Source of the DNA: Streptomyces nigrescens
Lineage (GTDB): Bacteria; Actinomycetota; Actinomycetes; Streptomycetales; Streptomycetaceae
Assembly (NCBI GenBank): GCA_024349765.1
Contig: AP026073.1
Span: forward strand, 7,068,001 to 7,132,000
Direction: 5' to 3'
DNA length: 64,000 nt
The notes beneath the pieces are model-generated. The model was not told where the DNA came from and did not search any database. It was given only the letters and a program-made list of their open reading frames with translations. This document shows positions 51,800-60,156 of the stretch, piece by piece; positions within the stretch are counted from its first letter, which is position 1; each line of letters opens with the position of its first letter. A program made the translations under genes and the position numbers.

Positions 51800-52231
51800 A
51801 TGAGCGACGCGAATCCCCAGCCGCAGGGGCCCGAGTCGATCGAGCATGCGCATGACCCCGAGGTACTGCAGCTCGCGTCCAAGGTGTTCGATCTGGCGCG
51901 GCACGGAGACACCGACACCGTCGCCGCGTACGTGGACGCCGGCGTACCCGCCAATCTGACGAACGACAAGGGCGACTCGCTCGTGATGCTGGCGGCGTAC
52001 CACGGCCACCCGGCGACGGTGGAGGCGCTGCTGCAGCGCGACGCCGATCCCGACCGCCCCAACGACCGCGGCCAGACGCCGCTGGCCGGTGCGGTGTTCA
52101 AGGGCGACGACGAGGTCGTCAAGGTACTGATGGCGCACGGGGCCGACCCGTCGGCGGGCGCGCCGTCGGCGATCGAGACGGCGCGGATGTTCCAGAAGAC
52201 GGAGCTGCTGAAGCTGTTCGGCGTGGAGTGA
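51800..52231 (+). CDS. Ankyrin-repeat protein
   Basis: 143 aa: a short acidic N-terminus then about three ankyrin repeats (NLTNDKGDSLVMLAAYHGHPATVEALLQRDADPD, RPNDRGQTPLAGAVFKGDDEVVKVLMAHGADPS). Small stand-alone ankyrin proteins are common in Streptomyces, bind partner proteins and have no known single function; some are placed next to catalase genes, but none is here. The 194-base upstream spacer has two copies of GCAGGTACC (about 51720 and 51765), possible regulator sites. aggagg before ATG 51800. Confidence 0.88.
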   Translation: MSDANPQPQGPESIEHAHDPEVLQLASKVFDLARHGDTDTVAAYVDAGVPANLTNDKGDSLVMLAAYHGHPATVEALLQRDADPDRPNDRGQTPLAGAVFKGDDEVVKVLMAHGADPSAGAPSAIETARMFQKTELLKLFGVE

Positions 52232-52346
52232 TCGAGGTGGAGTGCGTGGGGTGATCGGCGTGCGGTGCGTGGAGTGATCGGCGTGGGGTGATCGGCGTCG
52301 TCCGTCCCGCCGGGTGGTCCTCCGTGGCGGCGGTCCCGGGGCGTGC
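52232..52346. repeat. Degenerate GTGATCGGCGT tandem repeats after the ankyrin gene
   Basis: Downstream of the stop, GTGATCGGCGT-type units recur three times (about 52251-52290), mixed with GTGGAGTGCGTGGGG units, showing a locally duplicated spacer. No gene. Confidence 0.5.
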
Positions 52347-52377
52347 TTGACCTCAAGTTTGATTGAGGTCATAGCGT
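52347..52377 (+). promoter_or_regulatory. SoxR/MerR-type promoter with 19-bp spacer
   Basis: -35 TTGACC (52347-52352), exactly 19 bp, -10 TAGCGT (52372-52377). The spacer holds a perfect palindrome ACCTCAAGTTTGATTGAGGT (52350-52369), which matches the SoxR box pattern (CCTCAAG...CTTGAGG). Long-spacer promoters with a centred palindrome are the hallmark of MerR-family activators. The FMN reductase ATG is 60 bases downstream. Confidence 0.8.
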
Positions 52378-52437
52378 CGGGTCCCGACGGCGATCCCGCC
52401 GTCCACCGACCCCGGCCGTCCGCCACGGAGGACCCGC

Positions 52438-53004
52438 ATGTCCGAGCACACCTACCGCCTCGCAGTGATCGTCGCCAGCACCCGGGAGGGCCGGTTCGCG
52501 CCCGTCATCGCGAACTGGTTCTCCCGGCAGGCGGAGACCCGCGCCCAGGTCGACCTCGATGTGATCGACCTGGCCGAGGTCCGCCCGTACGAGCTGCGCC
52601 ACGGCAGCGAGGAGTACGAGACCTTCGCCAAGCGCGTGGAACAGGCGGACGCGTTCGTGGTGATCACCCCGGAGTACAACCACTCCTTCCCGGCCCCGCT
52701 CAAGCACGCCATCGACCTGCTGTTCCCGCAGTGGCGGGCCAAGCCGGTCGGCTTCGTCTCGTACGGCGGGATCTCCGGCGGGCTCCGCGCCGTCGAGCAA
52801 CTGCGGCTGGTCTTCGCCGAGTTGCACGCGACGACGGTGCGCGAAACGGTGAGCTTCGCGCTGGCCGGCAACCTCTTCGACGACCAGGGCCGGCTGCACG
52901 ACCCGGCCCCCGCCGAAAAAGCCGCCGACGCCCTGCTCCGCCAGCTGGAGTGGTGGGCCCTGGCCCTCCGCGAGGCCCGCACGGCACGCCCTTACGGGGG
53001 CTAG
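52438..53004 (+). CDS. NADPH-dependent FMN reductase
   Basis: 188 aa flavodoxin-like reductase. The FMN loop VIVASTREGRFAPVIANWF at the N-terminus and the ITPEYNHSFPAPLKHAIDLLF motif are those of the NAD(P)H-dependent FMN/azo-reductase family. S. coelicolor SoxR is known to control such a reductase (SCO2478 as I recall), and this gene has a SoxR-type promoter, so it is likely switched on by redox-active compounds. Cytoplasmic homodimer/tetramer in the family. ATG 52438 after ggaggaccc. Followed by a repeat-rich spacer. Confidence 0.9.
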   Translation: MSEHTYRLAVIVASTREGRFAPVIANWFSRQAETRAQVDLDVIDLAEVRPYELRHGSEEYETFAKRVEQADAFVVITPEYNHSFPAPLKHAIDLLFPQWRAKPVGFVSYGGISGGLRAVEQLRLVFAELHATTVRETVSFALAGNLFDDQGRLHDPAPAEKAADALLRQLEWWALALREARTARPYGG

Positions 53005-53187
53005 TCCGCGCCCCTACGGGGTCGTTACGGGGGGCGCGCCTTTACGGGGGTAGGGCGCGTCCTCACTGGGGCCGGGGCGCACCCTTACGGGGGTAGGGCG
53101 CGCCCCCAACCGGGGCCGGGGCCGACCCTTACGGGCCCCTGGGGCCCACCCTTACGGGCCCTGCGGACCAGCCCGGCCGGAACGCCG
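53005..53187. repeat. Repetitive CCCTTACGGGG-type spacer
   Basis: Between the convergent reductase and TetR genes. Units such as CCCCTACGGGG, CCCTTACGGGGGTAGGGCGCG and GGGGCCGGGGC repeat imperfectly at least five times. Several form hairpins (CCCCTACGGGG, GGGCCCC), so it may act as a bidirectional terminator array. No gene seen. Confidence 0.6.
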
Positions 53188-53775
53188 TTATCCCGGCTCC
53201 CCCGCCGGCCCGATCGTGCGGTCGACGAGTGCGGCGATCAGCCCGTCGGTCTCCTCGGCGGGCACCACACCGGGCAGGGTGAGCTGCTCCAGCATCAGCC
53301 CGGTCATGGCGAGATACGTCAGCAGCACGGCGGTCCGGTCGCCCGGCAGCCCGCTCTCCAGATGGAAGCCGATGTCGTCGTCGAGCGTCGCCCGCATGAC
53401 CCGGGTCAACTCGGCCTGCAGCTCGGGGCGGCGGGTCGCCTCCAGGCGCAGCTCCAGCATCGCCAGATAGCCGGTGCGGTTCTCGGTCACTCGGCGGTTG
53501 ATCCACCGCATCAGGTCGGCCACCAGCGCCCGGTCGCGCGGCGCCGCCATCACCTCGGCGACCTCGTCCGGGTCGGGCGCGATCCGCTGGTGGATCTGGC
53601 CGGTGACCTGGGCCAGCAGATCGTCCCTGTTGGAGAAGTAGTTGGACGCGGTGCCGCCGGGCACCCCCGCGGCCGCGTCGACGGCCCGGAAGGTGAGCCC
53701 GCGCGCACCGTCCCGCGCCAGTACCTCGATCGCGGCATCCACCAACGCCGCCCGCCGCTCCGGATTACGCACCAT
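53188..53775 (-). CDS. TetR-family regulator
   Basis: 195 aa. N-terminal HTH (NPERRAALVDAAIEVLARDGARGLTFRAVDAAAGVPGGTASNYFSNRDDLLAQV) and a larger helical ligand domain. The start ATG 53775 (MVRNPERR) is clear even though the frame runs upstream through tandem repeats. It is divergent from a VOC-family gene, with the palindrome ACAACT-GG-AGTTGT in the shared spacer as the probable operator for both genes. Ligand unknown. Confidence 0.9.
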   Translation of the reverse strand: MVRNPERRAALVDAAIEVLARDGARGLTFRAVDAAAGVPGGTASNYFSNRDDLLAQVTGQIHQRIAPDPDEVAEVMAAPRDRALVADLMRWINRRVTENRTGYLAMLELRLEATRRPELQAELTRVMRATLDDDIGFHLESGLPGDRTAVLLTYLAMTGLMLEQLTLPGVVPAEETDGLIAALVDRTIGPAGEPG

Positions 53776-54105
53776 CTCGCCCACCTCGCATCTTGCCGAC
53801 CGTATCCCCGGCACACCGGGATCCCGAGCGCCTCGGAAACCCTGGAAGTCCGGGAAAGCCCGGGAAAGCCCGGGAAAGCCCGGATACCTCGCCACCCCGA
53901 GCACCCCGGACACCTTGGAGCTTCGGACGCCTCGGACGCCTCGGACATCTCGGATTCTCTGGAAATTTTCGAATTCCTCTTGCAACCACTACAGCCAGAG
54001 TACTACAACTGGAGTTGTTGCACCGGTGGTGGGCCGTAACCGCCCTGACCCGGTGGCACACCACCGCGCCGCCGGACCGCCCGGCCGCGCCCGGAGAGGA
54101 TCCCT
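53776..54105. other. 330-base divergent spacer with two tandem repeats
   Basis: Contains three perfect copies of the 10-bp unit CGGGAAAGCC (53851-53880), then a 9-bp unit CTTCGGACG/CCTCGGACG about four times (53921-53956), and near the VOC gene an AT-richer stretch with the TetR-type palindrome. The repeats lie upstream of the TetR gene and may affect its promoter. No gene seen. Confidence 0.65.
54005..54018. promoter_or_regulatory. TetR-type operator upstream of the VOC gene
   Basis: ACAACT-GG-AGTTGT, perfect 6-bp arms, in the form typical of TetR operators with ACAAC/GTTGT half-sites. It is 88 bases before the VOC start and 230 bases before the TetR start, suggesting control of the VOC gene and possibly of the regulator. 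Confidence 0.55.
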
Positions 54106-54519
54106 ATGCGCTTCGCCAAGTTCGGCACCGCCCTGCTCACCGACGACGTCGCGGCCAGCACCCGCTTCTACGTCGACCACTTCGGCTTCCGGCCGCTCGT
54201 CGAGCTCGACTGGTACGCCAGCCTCCAGCACCCCCAACACCCCGACTGCGCCCTGGACTTCACCCTGCGCGGACACGAGGCCATGCCTGTGGACTTCCGC
54301 CACCAGAAGACCGCCGGCGCCCTCCTCGGCTTCATGGTGGAGGACGCCGCGGGCGAGGAGGCCGCCCTGCGCGCCAAGGGGGTCCCGATCGCCGTACCGC
54401 TGCGCGACGAGCCCTGGGGGCAGCGCCGCTTCAACGTCTGGGCCCCCGAGGGCACCCTGATCGAGGTCCTCCAGACCATCGACCCGGACCCGGAGTGGAT
54501 GGCCGCCCAGGGGCTCTGA
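54106..54519 (+). CDS. VOC-family (glyoxalase/bleomycin-resistance fold) protein
   Basis: 137 aa single-domain vicinal-oxygen-chelate protein: VAASTRFYVDHFGFRPLVELDWYASLQHPQHPD, then EEAALRAKGVPIAVPLRDEPWGQRRFNVWAPEGTLIEVLQ, with the final Glu metal ligand. As a dimer such proteins bind or degrade toxic small molecules. It is probably under control of the divergent TetR gene. ggagaggatcc before ATG 54106. Confidence 0.88.
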   Translation: MRFAKFGTALLTDDVAASTRFYVDHFGFRPLVELDWYASLQHPQHPDCALDFTLRGHEAMPVDFRHQKTAGALLGFMVEDAAGEEAALRAKGVPIAVPLRDEPWGQRRFNVWAPEGTLIEVLQTIDPDPEWMAAQGL

Positions 54520-54581
54520 GGGCGCGCCGACCGTCGCCCACCAACCGCTCCCCGGCCCTGGATACTTGTGCCGGCGGGAGG

Positions 54582-54650
54582 AACGCGTCGGAACGCGCTG
54601 GAGCACACCGGAGCGCGTCGGAACGCGTCAGCACTCGCCAGAACTCGTCA
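54582..54650. repeat. GGAACGCGTCGG tandem repeats before the HxlR gene
   Basis: Five imperfect units of about 12 bp (GGAACGCGTCGG, GGAACGCGCTGG, GGAGCGCGTCGG, GAACGCGTCAGC, CAGAACTCGTCAG) fill the spacer just upstream of the HxlR start, in promoter position. No gene. Confidence 0.6.
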
Positions 54651-54680
54651 GGACGCCATCAGGGGGAGCCGGGCCCGGTC

Positions 54681-55034
54681 ATGAGCGCACGCAACAAGCC
54701 GTACGAATGCGGGCTGGACGCCGCGGTGGACGTCATCGGCGGCAAATGGAAGGTGCTGCTGCTGTGGGCGCTGGCCGAGCGCCCGCACCGGTTCGGCGAA
54801 CTGCGCCGCGGCCTGCCGAAGATCACCGAGAAGGTGCTGACCCAGCAGCTGCGCGAGCTGGAGGCCGACGGCATCGTGCACCGCGAGACCTTCCCCCAGG
54901 TGCCGCCGAGGGTCGAGTACTCCCTCACCGAGGCCGGCCGCTCCCTCAACGAGGCGCTGGCTCCCCTCGGCGCCTGGGGCACGGCCCATATGTCCCACTT
55001 GGAGGCCACGTACGACCAACGGCACCCGGGGTAG
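54681..55034 (+). CDS. HxlR-family regulator
   Basis: 117 aa winged-helix regulator of the HxlR family: redox-type cysteine Cys10 (KPYECGLDAAVDVIGGKWKVLLLWAL), recognition region FGELRRGLPKITEKVLTQQLRELEADGIVHRETFPQVPPRVEYSLTEAGRSL. Cys10 in this group can sense quinones or aldehydes. Alone on its strand, no divergent target; the VOC gene upstream on the same strand ends 162 bases earlier. ATG 54681. Convergent with the methyltransferase. Confidence 0.9.
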   Translation: MSARNKPYECGLDAAVDVIGGKWKVLLLWALAERPHRFGELRRGLPKITEKVLTQQLRELEADGIVHRETFPQVPPRVEYSLTEAGRSLNEALAPLGAWGTAHMSHLEATYDQRHPG

Positions 55035-55046
55035 TGGGGGCGGGAG

Positions 55047-55880
55047 TCACGCGTCCCGCACCGCCGTGGCGATGTGCACCCGCATCGCGCACGGGATCCG
55101 GCCGTCCGGCAGTGCCAGGGCCGCCGCCTCCCGCGCGAAGCGGACCCGTAGTTCCGCGGTGACGGCGGGGTCGAGCGGCCCCAGGTCGTAGATGCCGCCC
55201 ACGGTCGCCCAGACGCGCTCCGGCGGTCCGGTCAGATCGATCCGTACGGTCTCCCAGCGCACGGGCCCGAACCCGGCCGGACCGAACACCGCGTCGAACC
55301 CCTCGCGGCTCCGCAACCGCCGGTCGCCGAGCGAGGGAATCCGCTGGCCGGCGGGTGCGGCCTCGAACAGCGGCCGGGCCACGCGCAGGAACGCCGCATA
55401 CCCCTCGTCCCCGGCCGCGCCGCCGCCCACGGCGACCGCCAGCGTGCCGCCGGGCGCCAGCACCCGTGCCACCTCGGCCGCGACCTGCTCGGCCTCACCC
55501 ATCAGCATCAGCGCCATATGGGACACACAGCCGTCGAACCGGCCGTCCTCGAAGGGGAGTTGCTGGGCACGTCCTCTCCGCAGGTCGGCCTGGGCGACAC
55601 CGGGGCGGCGGCGGGCCAGCGCCAACTCCTCGGCGGACAGGTCGAGTCCGGCCAGCGCCCGGGCGGGCCGCCGGCCCCGCTCGGCGAGGAGTTCGAGCAA
55701 CAGCCCGTCACCGCACCCGAGATCCAGTACCCGGTCGCAGGCCGCCACCCGGTCCCGGAGGATCTCGTAGCTCGACCGCCCGTCCTCGGCCCGCCCGTGC
55801 GCCATCGTCCGTACGGTCACCGCGGGGTGCGCCGCGTGGAACGCCCGCAAAAACGCTTCCTGCTCCCGAACCGTCGCCAT
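55047..55880 (-). CDS. SAM-dependent methyltransferase
   Basis: 277 aa. Motif I VLDLGCGDGLLLELL, acidic loop LAGLDLSAEELALARRR, and CVSHMALMLMGEAEQVAAEVARVLAPGGTLAVAVG, a UbiE-like class I methyltransferase. It begins with MATVREQEAFLRAFHAAHPAVT and has Pfam methyltransf_11-like order. Small-molecule methylation is likely, target unknown. ATG 55880 with no strong ribosome site. Its stop is 12 bases from the HxlR stop on the other strand. Confidence 0.88.
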   Translation of the reverse strand: MATVREQEAFLRAFHAAHPAVTVRTMAHGRAEDGRSSYEILRDRVAACDRVLDLGCGDGLLLELLAERGRRPARALAGLDLSAEELALARRRPGVAQADLRRGRAQQLPFEDGRFDGCVSHMALMLMGEAEQVAAEVARVLAPGGTLAVAVGGGAAGDEGYAAFLRVARPLFEAAPAGQRIPSLGDRRLRSREGFDAVFGPAGFGPVRWETVRIDLTGPPERVWATVGGIYDLGPLDPAVTAELRVRFAREAAALALPDGRIPCAMRVHIATAVRDA

Positions 55881-55958
55881 CCCGCGATCGTAGACACGAC
55901 TTCGGGAGACGGGCGGGCGATACGGGGAACGGCGCCGGGCGGCCGGCTGCGGGGTGGC

Positions 55959-56372
55959 CTACCCGTCGCCTTCGGGCCCCTCCTGCAACGACCAGCCGTT
56001 GCCGTCGGGGTCGGTGAAGTAGACGAACGAGTTCCACGTCCCACCGGGACCGTCGGCCAGCGCGCCGTCCTCGACGTGCTGCACGGGGCTCGCCGCCACA
56101 CCCCGCTCGACCAACTGCGCCCGGGCCGCGGCGACATCGGACACCACCAGCTGGAGCCCCTGCACGGAACCGGGCGGCACCTCGGTGACCCCGGCACCCG
56201 CCCCGATGACGATCGAGCACTCCGATCCGGGCGGGGTCAGCTGCACGATGCGCGCCCGGCCGCCGACCGAGACGTCGTGGTCGACGTCGAAGCCCAGCTG
56301 CTCGCTGTAGAAGCGCTTGGCCCGCTCCACATCGGCCACCGGAACCGGCACCAGTTCGAGCTTCCAGTCCAT
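55959..56372 (-). CDS. VOC-family protein (glyoxalase fold)
   Basis: 137 aa. MDWKLELVPVPVADVERAKRFYSEQLGFDVDHDV start, then CSIVIGAGAGVTEVPPGSVQGLQLVVSDVAAARAQLVERGV and FVYFTDPDGNGWSLQEGP end, a typical single-domain VOC protein with the late Glu. Role unknown (detoxification is usual for the fold). Start ATG 56372 is preceded by ggaagggcggcg. The upstream DNA on this strand is a repeat-rich spacer of 443 bases. Confidence 0.9.
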   Translation of the reverse strand: MDWKLELVPVPVADVERAKRFYSEQLGFDVDHDVSVGGRARIVQLTPPGSECSIVIGAGAGVTEVPPGSVQGLQLVVSDVAAARAQLVERGVAASPVQHVEDGALADGPGGTWNSFVYFTDPDGNGWSLQEGPEGDG

Positions 56373-56815
56373 GACACGCCGCCCTTCCACACGACGACGG
56401 CAAGAGCACCCGCAAGAGCGCCCCGGCAGCACCGCACTCCGCACTCCGCACTCCGCACTCCGCAACGACGGGACCCGCCGCGACGACAAGAGCTGACGAG
56501 CCCCACCGCGCGCCGCACGAAGCCCACAGCGAGGAGCGCGCAAGGAGCCCGCAGGCCCGCAAGGAGCCCGCTGCGAAAGATCTGCTGCGCGAGCAATCCG
56601 CTGCGAGCAATCCGCTGCAAGAAGTCTACGGAGCGTTCGGCGGTCATGCGCGGCGCGCGGCCAGGCGCGGATGGCGAGGCGCGGATGGCGAGGCGCGGAT
56701 GGCGAGGCGCGGATGGCGAGGGGCGGATGGCGAGGCGCGGAGGACCAGGCGTGGCTGGAAGACCGGCCGAGGGGAACGATTGACGGAGTGAGCACTCACT
56801 CCGTAGCATGGAGGC
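56373..56815. repeat. 443-base spacer with several tandem repeat families
   Basis: Holds four perfect 7-bp units CGCACTC (56433-56460), two copies each of GCAAGGAGCCCGC and GAGCAATCCGCTGC (56540-56625), and five 14-bp units ATGGCGAGGCGCGG or near it (56671-56740, exact period 14). A period of 14 is not a multiple of three, so this is not a coding repeat. The end of the spacer carries the TetR promoter. No gene seen. Confidence 0.7.
56780..56809 (+). promoter_or_regulatory. TetR promoter with overlapping operator
   Basis: -35 TTGACG (56780-56785), 18-bp spacer, -10 TAGCAT (56804-56809), and ATG seven bases later at 56816: a near-leaderless promoter. A perfect palindrome with 10-bp arms ACGGAGTGAG and CTCACTCCGT, two bases apart, fills the spacer (56783-56804). 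The GAGTGAG/CTCACTC core is typical of TetR operators. The regulator therefore very likely represses its own gene. Confidence 0.8.
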
Positions 56816-57478
56816 ATGACCCCACAACCTGCACGCCGGCGCGCACCCGGCATGAGTGTGGAACAGCGCCGGGCCATGATCGTGGCCGCCGCGCTGCCGT
56901 TGGTGGCGGAGTACGGCGCGGCCGTCACCACCAGTCAGATCGCCCGCGCGGCGGGCATCGGCGAGGCCACGATCTTCCGGGCCTTCAAGGACAAGGACGA
57001 GGTGCTGGACGCCTGCGTCCGCGAGGCGGTCAGCACGGACCACGTCCTGCGCGAACTGGCCTCGGTCTCCCTGGACGAGCCGCTCGCCGCCCGGCTGACG
57101 GAAGCGGCCGAGGCGCTGCGCGCCCATATGGAGCGGATCGGTACAGTCGTCGGCTCCCTGCACGCCTCCGGCCACCTCCGCGGCCGCGGCCGCGAGCCCG
57201 GCCCCGTCACCCCGGAGGCCGGGGCCAAGGCGGACGGACCGCCGGAGGACCCCCGGGCCCGGTCCGTCGCCGCGCTGCGTCAAGCCGTCACCGAACTGAT
57301 CGAACCGGACCGGGACGCCTTCCGACTGGCCCCCGAGAAGGTCGCCGGCGCCTTCCTGGGCCTCCTCTTCACCCGCCTCCCCAGCCCTGTCTCAGAGGCC
57401 GACGCCCCCCTCACCAGCGAGGAACTCATCGCCGTCCTCCTCCACGGCACCCTCACCCACCCCGGCAACGACACGTAA
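56816..57478 (+). CDS. TetR-family regulator, autoregulated
   Basis: 220 aa. HTH MIVAAALPLVAEYGAAVTTSQIARAAGIGEATIFRAFKDKDEVLDACV, then a variable helical domain with a Gly/Arg-rich insertion (about 122-145) and a C-terminal segment FRLAPEKVAGAFLGLLFTRLPS. It begins seven bases after its -10. There is no adjacent target on the same strand except perhaps the VOC gene at 57863, 384 bases downstream. Ligand unknown. Confidence 0.9.
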   Translation: MTPQPARRRAPGMSVEQRRAMIVAAALPLVAEYGAAVTTSQIARAAGIGEATIFRAFKDKDEVLDACVREAVSTDHVLRELASVSLDEPLAARLTEAAEALRAHMERIGTVVGSLHASGHLRGRGREPGPVTPEAGAKADGPPEDPRARSVAALRQAVTELIEPDRDAFRLAPEKVAGAFLGLLFTRLPSPVSEADAPLTSEELIAVLLHGTLTHPGNDT

Positions 57479-57862
57479 GACCACCCGCGGCCCCCCACTC
57501 CGCCCCTCAGGCCACGCACCGCCGCCTGCCGCCGCCTCCACCGACGCACCACCACGCCCCGGCGACAACGAACCCGGCACCTCGAACCCGGCACCTCGAA
57601 CCCGCTCCGCGCCGCGGCGACAGCGACGAGCCGCCGTCCCCTCGGACGACGCATGGCCGCATCCTCCCAACGGCCCGTCGTCCGGGCCGGCAATGACGCA
57701 CGCACGCCGCGCCCCCGCACCCCGGCAACGACGCGTGCCGCCCCGCCAACGGCCAACCACCGCGCCCCGGCAACGACGAACGATCGCTTCCCCCAGCCAC
57801 GAGCCGCGAGCCGCGAGCCGCGAGTGACCGTGCCCGTCCGCCCCAACCCTCAGGAGCCCCAC
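57479..57862. repeat. 384-base repeat-rich spacer
   Basis: Contains two 14-bp units CCCGGCACCTCGAA (57568-57600 region), several CCCGGCAACGACG units (57700-57785), and three CGCGAGC units (57797-57825) just before the VOC gene. The dominant pattern is C-rich on this strand with ACGAC interruptions. I see no gene and no clear terminator for the TetR gene. Confidence 0.6.
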
Positions 57863-58237
57863 ATGCCCGTGACCCTCAACCACACGATCGTCCCGGCCGT
57901 CGACCACCGTGCCACTGCGCGCTTCTTTGCGCAGGTCATGGGGCTGCCGGAGCTTCCGCCGGCCGGTCGGCTGGGGCATTTTGCGCCGGTTCGGGTCAAC
58001 GAGACGCTCACCCTTGACTTCATGACCGTGCCGGATGCCGAAGGCCACCATCTCGCCTTCGACGTGGACCCCGAGACCTTCGACGGGATCCTCTCCCGCA
58101 TCGAGGCGGCCGGCGTCTCCTACGGCAACGACCCCGCCACCCCGGACAACGGCCGCATCGACCACCCGCTGTGCCCCCGCGGCCTGTTCTTCGCCGACGA
58201 CTCCGGCAACCTCTACGAGGTGATGTCGCCCGCGTAG
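57863..58237 (+). CDS. VOC-family protein
   Basis: 124 aa. LNHTIVPAVDHRATARFFAQVMGLPELPPAGRLGHFAPVRVNETLTLDFM with the first His metal ligand (HTI), then HHLAFDVDPETFDGILSRIEAAG (second His) and GLFFADDSGNLYEVM (Glu): the full set of VOC metal ligands. Probably a dimeric metalloenzyme for small toxic compounds. aggagcc before ATG 57863. Convergent with the aldo-keto reductase across 45 bases. Confidence 0.9.
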   Translation: MPVTLNHTIVPAVDHRATARFFAQVMGLPELPPAGRLGHFAPVRVNETLTLDFMTVPDAEGHHLAFDVDPETFDGILSRIEAAGVSYGNDPATPDNGRIDHPLCPRGLFFADDSGNLYEVMSPA

Positions 58238-58282
58238 CCGGCCCGCGAGGACCAGCCGGCCGGGGTGGCCGGCCCCGGCCGG

Positions 58283-59275
<993 letters not shown>

Positions 59276-59330
59276 AGTGCTGCTACCTCCTGGACGGGCC
59301 GGGCGGGTCGTGTGATCAACCCCGCTCTGG

Positions 59331-59361
59331 ACGGTAGGAGTTGGAGTGCGCTCCAAGTCAA
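59331..59361 (-). promoter_or_regulatory. MerR-type promoter of the aldo-keto reductase
   Basis: On the minus strand -35 TTGACT (59356-59361), exactly 19 bp, -10 TACCGT (59331-59336). The palindrome TTGGAG-TGCG-CTCCAA (59341-59356) lies in the spacer. A 19-bp spacer is too long for unaided RNA polymerase and is diagnostic of MerR-family twisting activators. Confidence 0.75.
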
Positions 59362-59407
59362 CACGGCGCGGGGCGGGATCGGTTCCGGCCTCGGTCCCGG
59401 CCCCTCG

Positions 59408-59734
59408 TCAGCCCGCGCCCTCGGCTATGGCGCGCAGGGCCTGGCAGTGGGCGGCGAACGCGGTGCGGCCGTCGGAGGTGAGGGCGAGCCAGGTGCGTGG
59501 GCGCTTGCCGACGTGGCCCTTGGTGACGGCGACGTAGCCGGCCTTCTCCAGGGTGGAGACCTGGCGCGAGAGGACCGAGTCACTCACCTCCACGGTATCG
59601 CGGACGAAGGCGAACTCGGCCTTGTCGGCGGCCGCCAGGGTCGCCACGATGGAGAAGCGGACGGGCGCGTGGATGACCTCGTCGAGCCCGTGCCGCGGGT
59701 GAGCCCCCTGGGGCAACTGCCGCGAGGTGCTCAC
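59408..59734 (-). CDS. Winged-helix transcriptional regulator (MarR/ArsR-like)
   Basis: 108 aa. Single winged-helix domain: HAPVRFSIVATLAAADKAEFAFVRDTVEVSDSVLSRQVSTLEKAGYVAVTKGHVGKRPRTWLALTSDGRTAFAAH. This is the HTH_34-type regulator often encoded with a small membrane partner, as here: its GTG start overlaps the membrane gene stop by four bases (GTGA). Expected to repress its operon through direct-repeat sites at 60219-60249 and be relieved by an unknown signal relayed by or linked to the membrane protein. Confidence 0.88.
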   Translation of the reverse strand: MSTSRQLPQGAHPRHGLDEVIHAPVRFSIVATLAAADKAEFAFVRDTVEVSDSVLSRQVSTLEKAGYVAVTKGHVGKRPRTWLALTSDGRTAFAAHCQALRAIAEGAG

Positions 59735-60156
59735 CGGCGGGCCTCCGCATATCCGCCTATCAGCCCCGGAAGGGCCACCAGCACCGCTCCGGCCACCCAC
59801 CATGCCGTGACGCCCCGGAACCAGATGAGGCCCGGCACCAGCACCGCGTTGTAGAGCAGGCCCCAGGCGATGATCAGGCCGGCGCGCCAGCGGCCGAAGC
59901 CGCGCCGGGCCACCCGCTGCCGGGCCGCGTACACCGACAGTCCGCCCACGGTGGCGCACCAGAAGATGCTGCCGAGTACCACTCCGTACGGCTGCCCCAG
60001 CAATCCGAGGGCCAGCACCATCACCCCGGACCCACAGCCGTAGATCACCTGATAGCGGACGGACCACTTCGTGCTCGCCCGGACCGTACTGCTCAACTCC
60101 TGTGCGCGGGCCAGCGCGGCCGCCGCGTCCTCGGATGCGTATGCCTGCTCCGGCAT
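59731..60156 (-). CDS. Four-helix membrane protein, partner of the winged-helix regulator
   Basis: 141 aa. A 45-residue hydrophilic N-terminus, then about four hydrophobic helices (YQVIYGCGSGVMVLALGLL, YGVVLGSIFWCATVGGLSVYA, FGRWRAGLIIAWGLLYNAVLV, VTAWWVAGAVLVALPGLIGGY). Start ATG 60156 is preferred over a farther ATG at 60240, because the latter lies within the operator repeats. First gene of a two-gene operon with the regulator. Function unknown. Confidence 0.82.
   Translation of the reverse strand: MPEQAYASEDAAAALARAQELSSTVRASTKWSVRYQVIYGCGSGVMVLALGLLGQPYGVVLGSIFWCATVGGLSVYAARQRVARRGFGRWRAGLIIAWGLLYNAVLVPGLIWFRGVTAWWVAGAVLVALPGLIGGYAEARR

Noticed and set aside
53851-53956. CRISPR array
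   Set aside because: Units are 9-10 bp and contiguous with no unique spacers, so these are simple tandem repeats. No cas genes in the window.
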